A program made the position numbers and the translations under genes. The notes under the pieces are model-generated. The model did no database searches, was not told the DNA's origin, and was given only the letters and a program-made list of their open reading frames with translations. 64,000 nt of DNA, taken from contig NZ_JACJQY010000005.1 in the NCBI RefSeq assembly GCF_014696925.1, positions 1-64,000 of the forward strand, in the 5' to 3' direction. Source of the DNA: Phormidium tenue FACHB-1050. GTDB lineage: Bacteria > Cyanobacteriota > Cyanobacteriia > Pseudanabaenales > Pseudanabaenaceae. Below, piece by piece: positions 62,840 through 64,000 of this stretch. Positions within the stretch are counted from its first letter, which is position 1. Every line of letters starts with the position of its first letter.

Positions 62840-63559
62840 CTATAAATTTAGATAGAAGTCTTTCACTAAAGCAATGTAATCTTGCGTGTACAGGTGTTTT
62901 CTCTCTTCGATGGTGATCGTCATTGTTTGAGTGGGATATTTCGTGGGGCTTAATTCCAGTAGCATCCGTTTGACTGGACTTTGAGGAGTTGGCTTAACAT
63001 GAACTTGGCGATCGCAGAATAAATTAAAACTTTGAGCTTTAGCGAGAAAATTATTAGCTAAATCGGTGGGATAAATAACTGCTAAATGTCCATTTGGTTT
63101 TAACAATTGCGATGCGATTTGGAGAATATCAGTTTGAGAAAGGCTGTCACTATGTCTTGCTAAGTTTCGGGAATTTTGTGAAGGTTTAAAAGCATTTTCA
63201 AAAAATGGCGGATTAGAAATAATCAAGTCGTATTGCTGAGAACAAGCGATCGCCCAGTCTTGAATACTGGCATGATCGATATTAATGCGATCGCGCCAAG
63301 GCGAACTCTCGATATTCTCTTTAGCCTGTTGATAAGCATCATGATCAATTTCCACTGCATCAATGAAGGTACTTGATGATTGCGATCGCTGAGCCAACAT
63401 TAAAGCCAGCAAGCCTGTACCTGTGCCAATATCCAGAATTTGAGCATTTTCAGGTAGCCTTGCCCATGCCCCTAACAAAATTCCATCTGTCCCTACTTTC
63501 ATCGCACATTTGTCTTGAGCGATCGCAAATTGTTTAAAGTAAAAACAGGAATTTCGCAT
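62840..63559 (-). CDS. tRNA1(Val) adenine-37 N6-methyltransferase (TrmN6/YfiC-like)
   Basis: The 239-residue class I methyltransferase has SAM loop ILDIGTGTGLLALMLAQRS near residue 41 and the N6-adenine motif IISNPPFFENAF near residue 114. An N-terminal FKQFAIAQDKCAMKVGTDGI matches TrmN6. It modifies A37 of tRNA1-Val in E. coli; the tRNA target here is inferred. HemK-like methyltransferases share NPPF but differ at the N-terminus. Confidence 0.9.
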   Translation of the reverse strand: MRNSCFYFKQFAIAQDKCAMKVGTDGILLGAWARLPENAQILDIGTGTGLLALMLAQRSQSSSTFIDAVEIDHDAYQQAKENIESSPWRDRINIDHASIQDWAIACSQQYDLIISNPPFFENAFKPSQNSRNLARHSDSLSQTDILQIASQLLKPNGHLAVIYPTDLANNFLAKAQSFNLFCDRQVHVKPTPQSPVKRMLLELSPTKYPTQTMTITIEERKHLYTQDYIALVKDFYLNL

Positions 63560-63611
63560 TTCTCTATTGCTAACCGCTATGATCTCAGCATAATTAAATA
63601 TAAAATCCCAG

Positions 63612-63646
63612 AATCTTTACCGCCTGCTTTGCGGGCGGTAAAGATT
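63612..63646. repeat. Hairpin between trmN6 and the pentapeptide gene
   Basis: AATCTTTACCGCC and GGCGGTAAAGATT around TGCTTTGCG. It lies between divergent genes, so a leader or operator hairpin is possible. Confidence 0.55.
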
Positions 63647-63664
63647 TTGGTTCGATGATACTTA

Positions 63665-63690
63665 CCAATTCAACGCAAGTGTGACAACAC
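63665..63690. repeat. Partial family 2 terminus
   Basis: ACCAATTCAACGCAAGTGTG and ACAACAC resemble one palindrome of family 2 elements; the rest is missing. It is directly upstream of the pentapeptide gene start. Confidence 0.45.
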
Positions 63691-63691
63691 T

Positions 63692-64000
63692 ATGGATGCA
63701 GCACTTACTTCGCAAGATATTTTGCGCCGCTATGCACAGGGCGATCGCGACTTTAGTGGGCTTAATCTGAATGGCATCAAACTTAGCGGTGCAAACCTGA
63801 GTCGTACCGATTGGCTAGATGTTAACTTATCTAAAGCCTATCTTAATAGTACCGTTTTCACCTTTGCTTGTTTGACCCGTGCAAATATGCGCGGAGCCTT
63901 AATGGTGGGGGTAAATCTCTGTGGTGCAAATCTTAATCAAGCAAGCATGAGTAATGTCAATCTATCCAATGCGGATTTGCATGGAGCTAGTTTGCAAGGA
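63692..64000 (+). CDS. Pentapeptide-repeat protein, 5' part
   Basis: From ATG 63692 the frame gives MDAALTSQDILRRYAQGDRD and then A(N/D)LxX repeats (LSGANLSRTDW, MRGALMVGVNLCGANLNQAS, NVNLSNADLHGASLQG) to the window edge. Pentapeptide repeats fold into a right-handed quadrilateral beta-helix, often mimicking DNA or acting as scaffolds; they are abundant in cyanobacteria. The gene continues past the window and its full length is unknown. Confidence 0.9.
   Translation, partial: MDAALTSQDILRRYAQGDRDFSGLNLNGIKLSGANLSRTDWLDVNLSKAYLNSTVFTFACLTRANMRGALMVGVNLCGANLNQASMSNVNLSNADLHGASLQG

Overview
The window is a stretch of cyanobacterial chromosome. The evidence is the phycocyanin operon (cpcB, cpcA, cpcE, cpcF), cyanobacteria-restricted families (Ycf20/DUF565, GuaB3, TrpD2, Slr1339-type and HstK-type proteins) and very frequent GCGATCGC (HIP1) octamers. 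The genus cannot be fixed from the sequence; a Pseudanabaena-like filamentous species is a guess. Gene density is normal, but intergenic spaces are full of short palindromic repeats.

Layout. 0-5 kb: a 5'-truncated alpha/beta hydrolase, then a cobalamin riboswitch controlling hupE (cobalt uptake), a CobW GTPase and cobG. 5-9 kb: gyrB, purT, ruvC. 9-22 kb: a signalling or conflict island of three large NTPase genes: a TPR-nSTAND-WD40 protein, a P-loop ATPase just upstream of it, and a divergent 2099-residue Ser/Thr kinase-ATPase-histidine kinase. 22-31 kb: DsbA-like, rhodanese and HTH proteins, cpcBAEF, glyQ, cobL. 31-41 kb: livG and livM separated by an ankyrin protein and an L,D-transpeptidase; GuaB3; three response regulators (one a GGDEF protein); TrpD2; a LysR regulator. 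41-55 kb: housekeeping genes (Sua5, serS, uvrB, gloB, tRNA-Gln, mannose-1-phosphate guanylyltransferase, pyrF, def), plus a RelE-type toxin-antitoxin pair flanked by a duplicated piece of uvrB. 55-64 kb: a second P-loop ATPase/TPR gene pair, an IS982 element, an orphan MNT nucleotidyltransferase, a UvrD-like helicase, trmN6 and the start of a pentapeptide-repeat gene.

The most interesting signal is the two-gene module seen twice, at 9.3-15.8 kb and 55.7-58.5 kb. In both, a roughly 450-residue P-loop ATPase (TGHxGCGKSTE, VIVDNLDR, ASGGHxR) lies immediately 5' of a gene whose N-terminal domain carries the same APDFxxWT signature, followed by different sensor arrays: TPR plus nSTAND ATPase plus 14 WD40 repeats in one, and TPR only in the other. 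This looks like a diversifying sensor/ATPase system related to STAND conflict or signalling proteins.

A second theme is repeats. Family 1 elements (about 117 bp, TATAGC ends, a GGCGGCGC-type palindromic core) and family 2 elements (about 103 bp, ATACCAA ends) are scattered through the window. One family 1 copy sits inside a family 2 copy at a TA dinucleotide, evidence that family 1 moves or has moved. C-rich palindromes are also inserted in frame inside two protein genes, cobG and the UvrD-like helicase.
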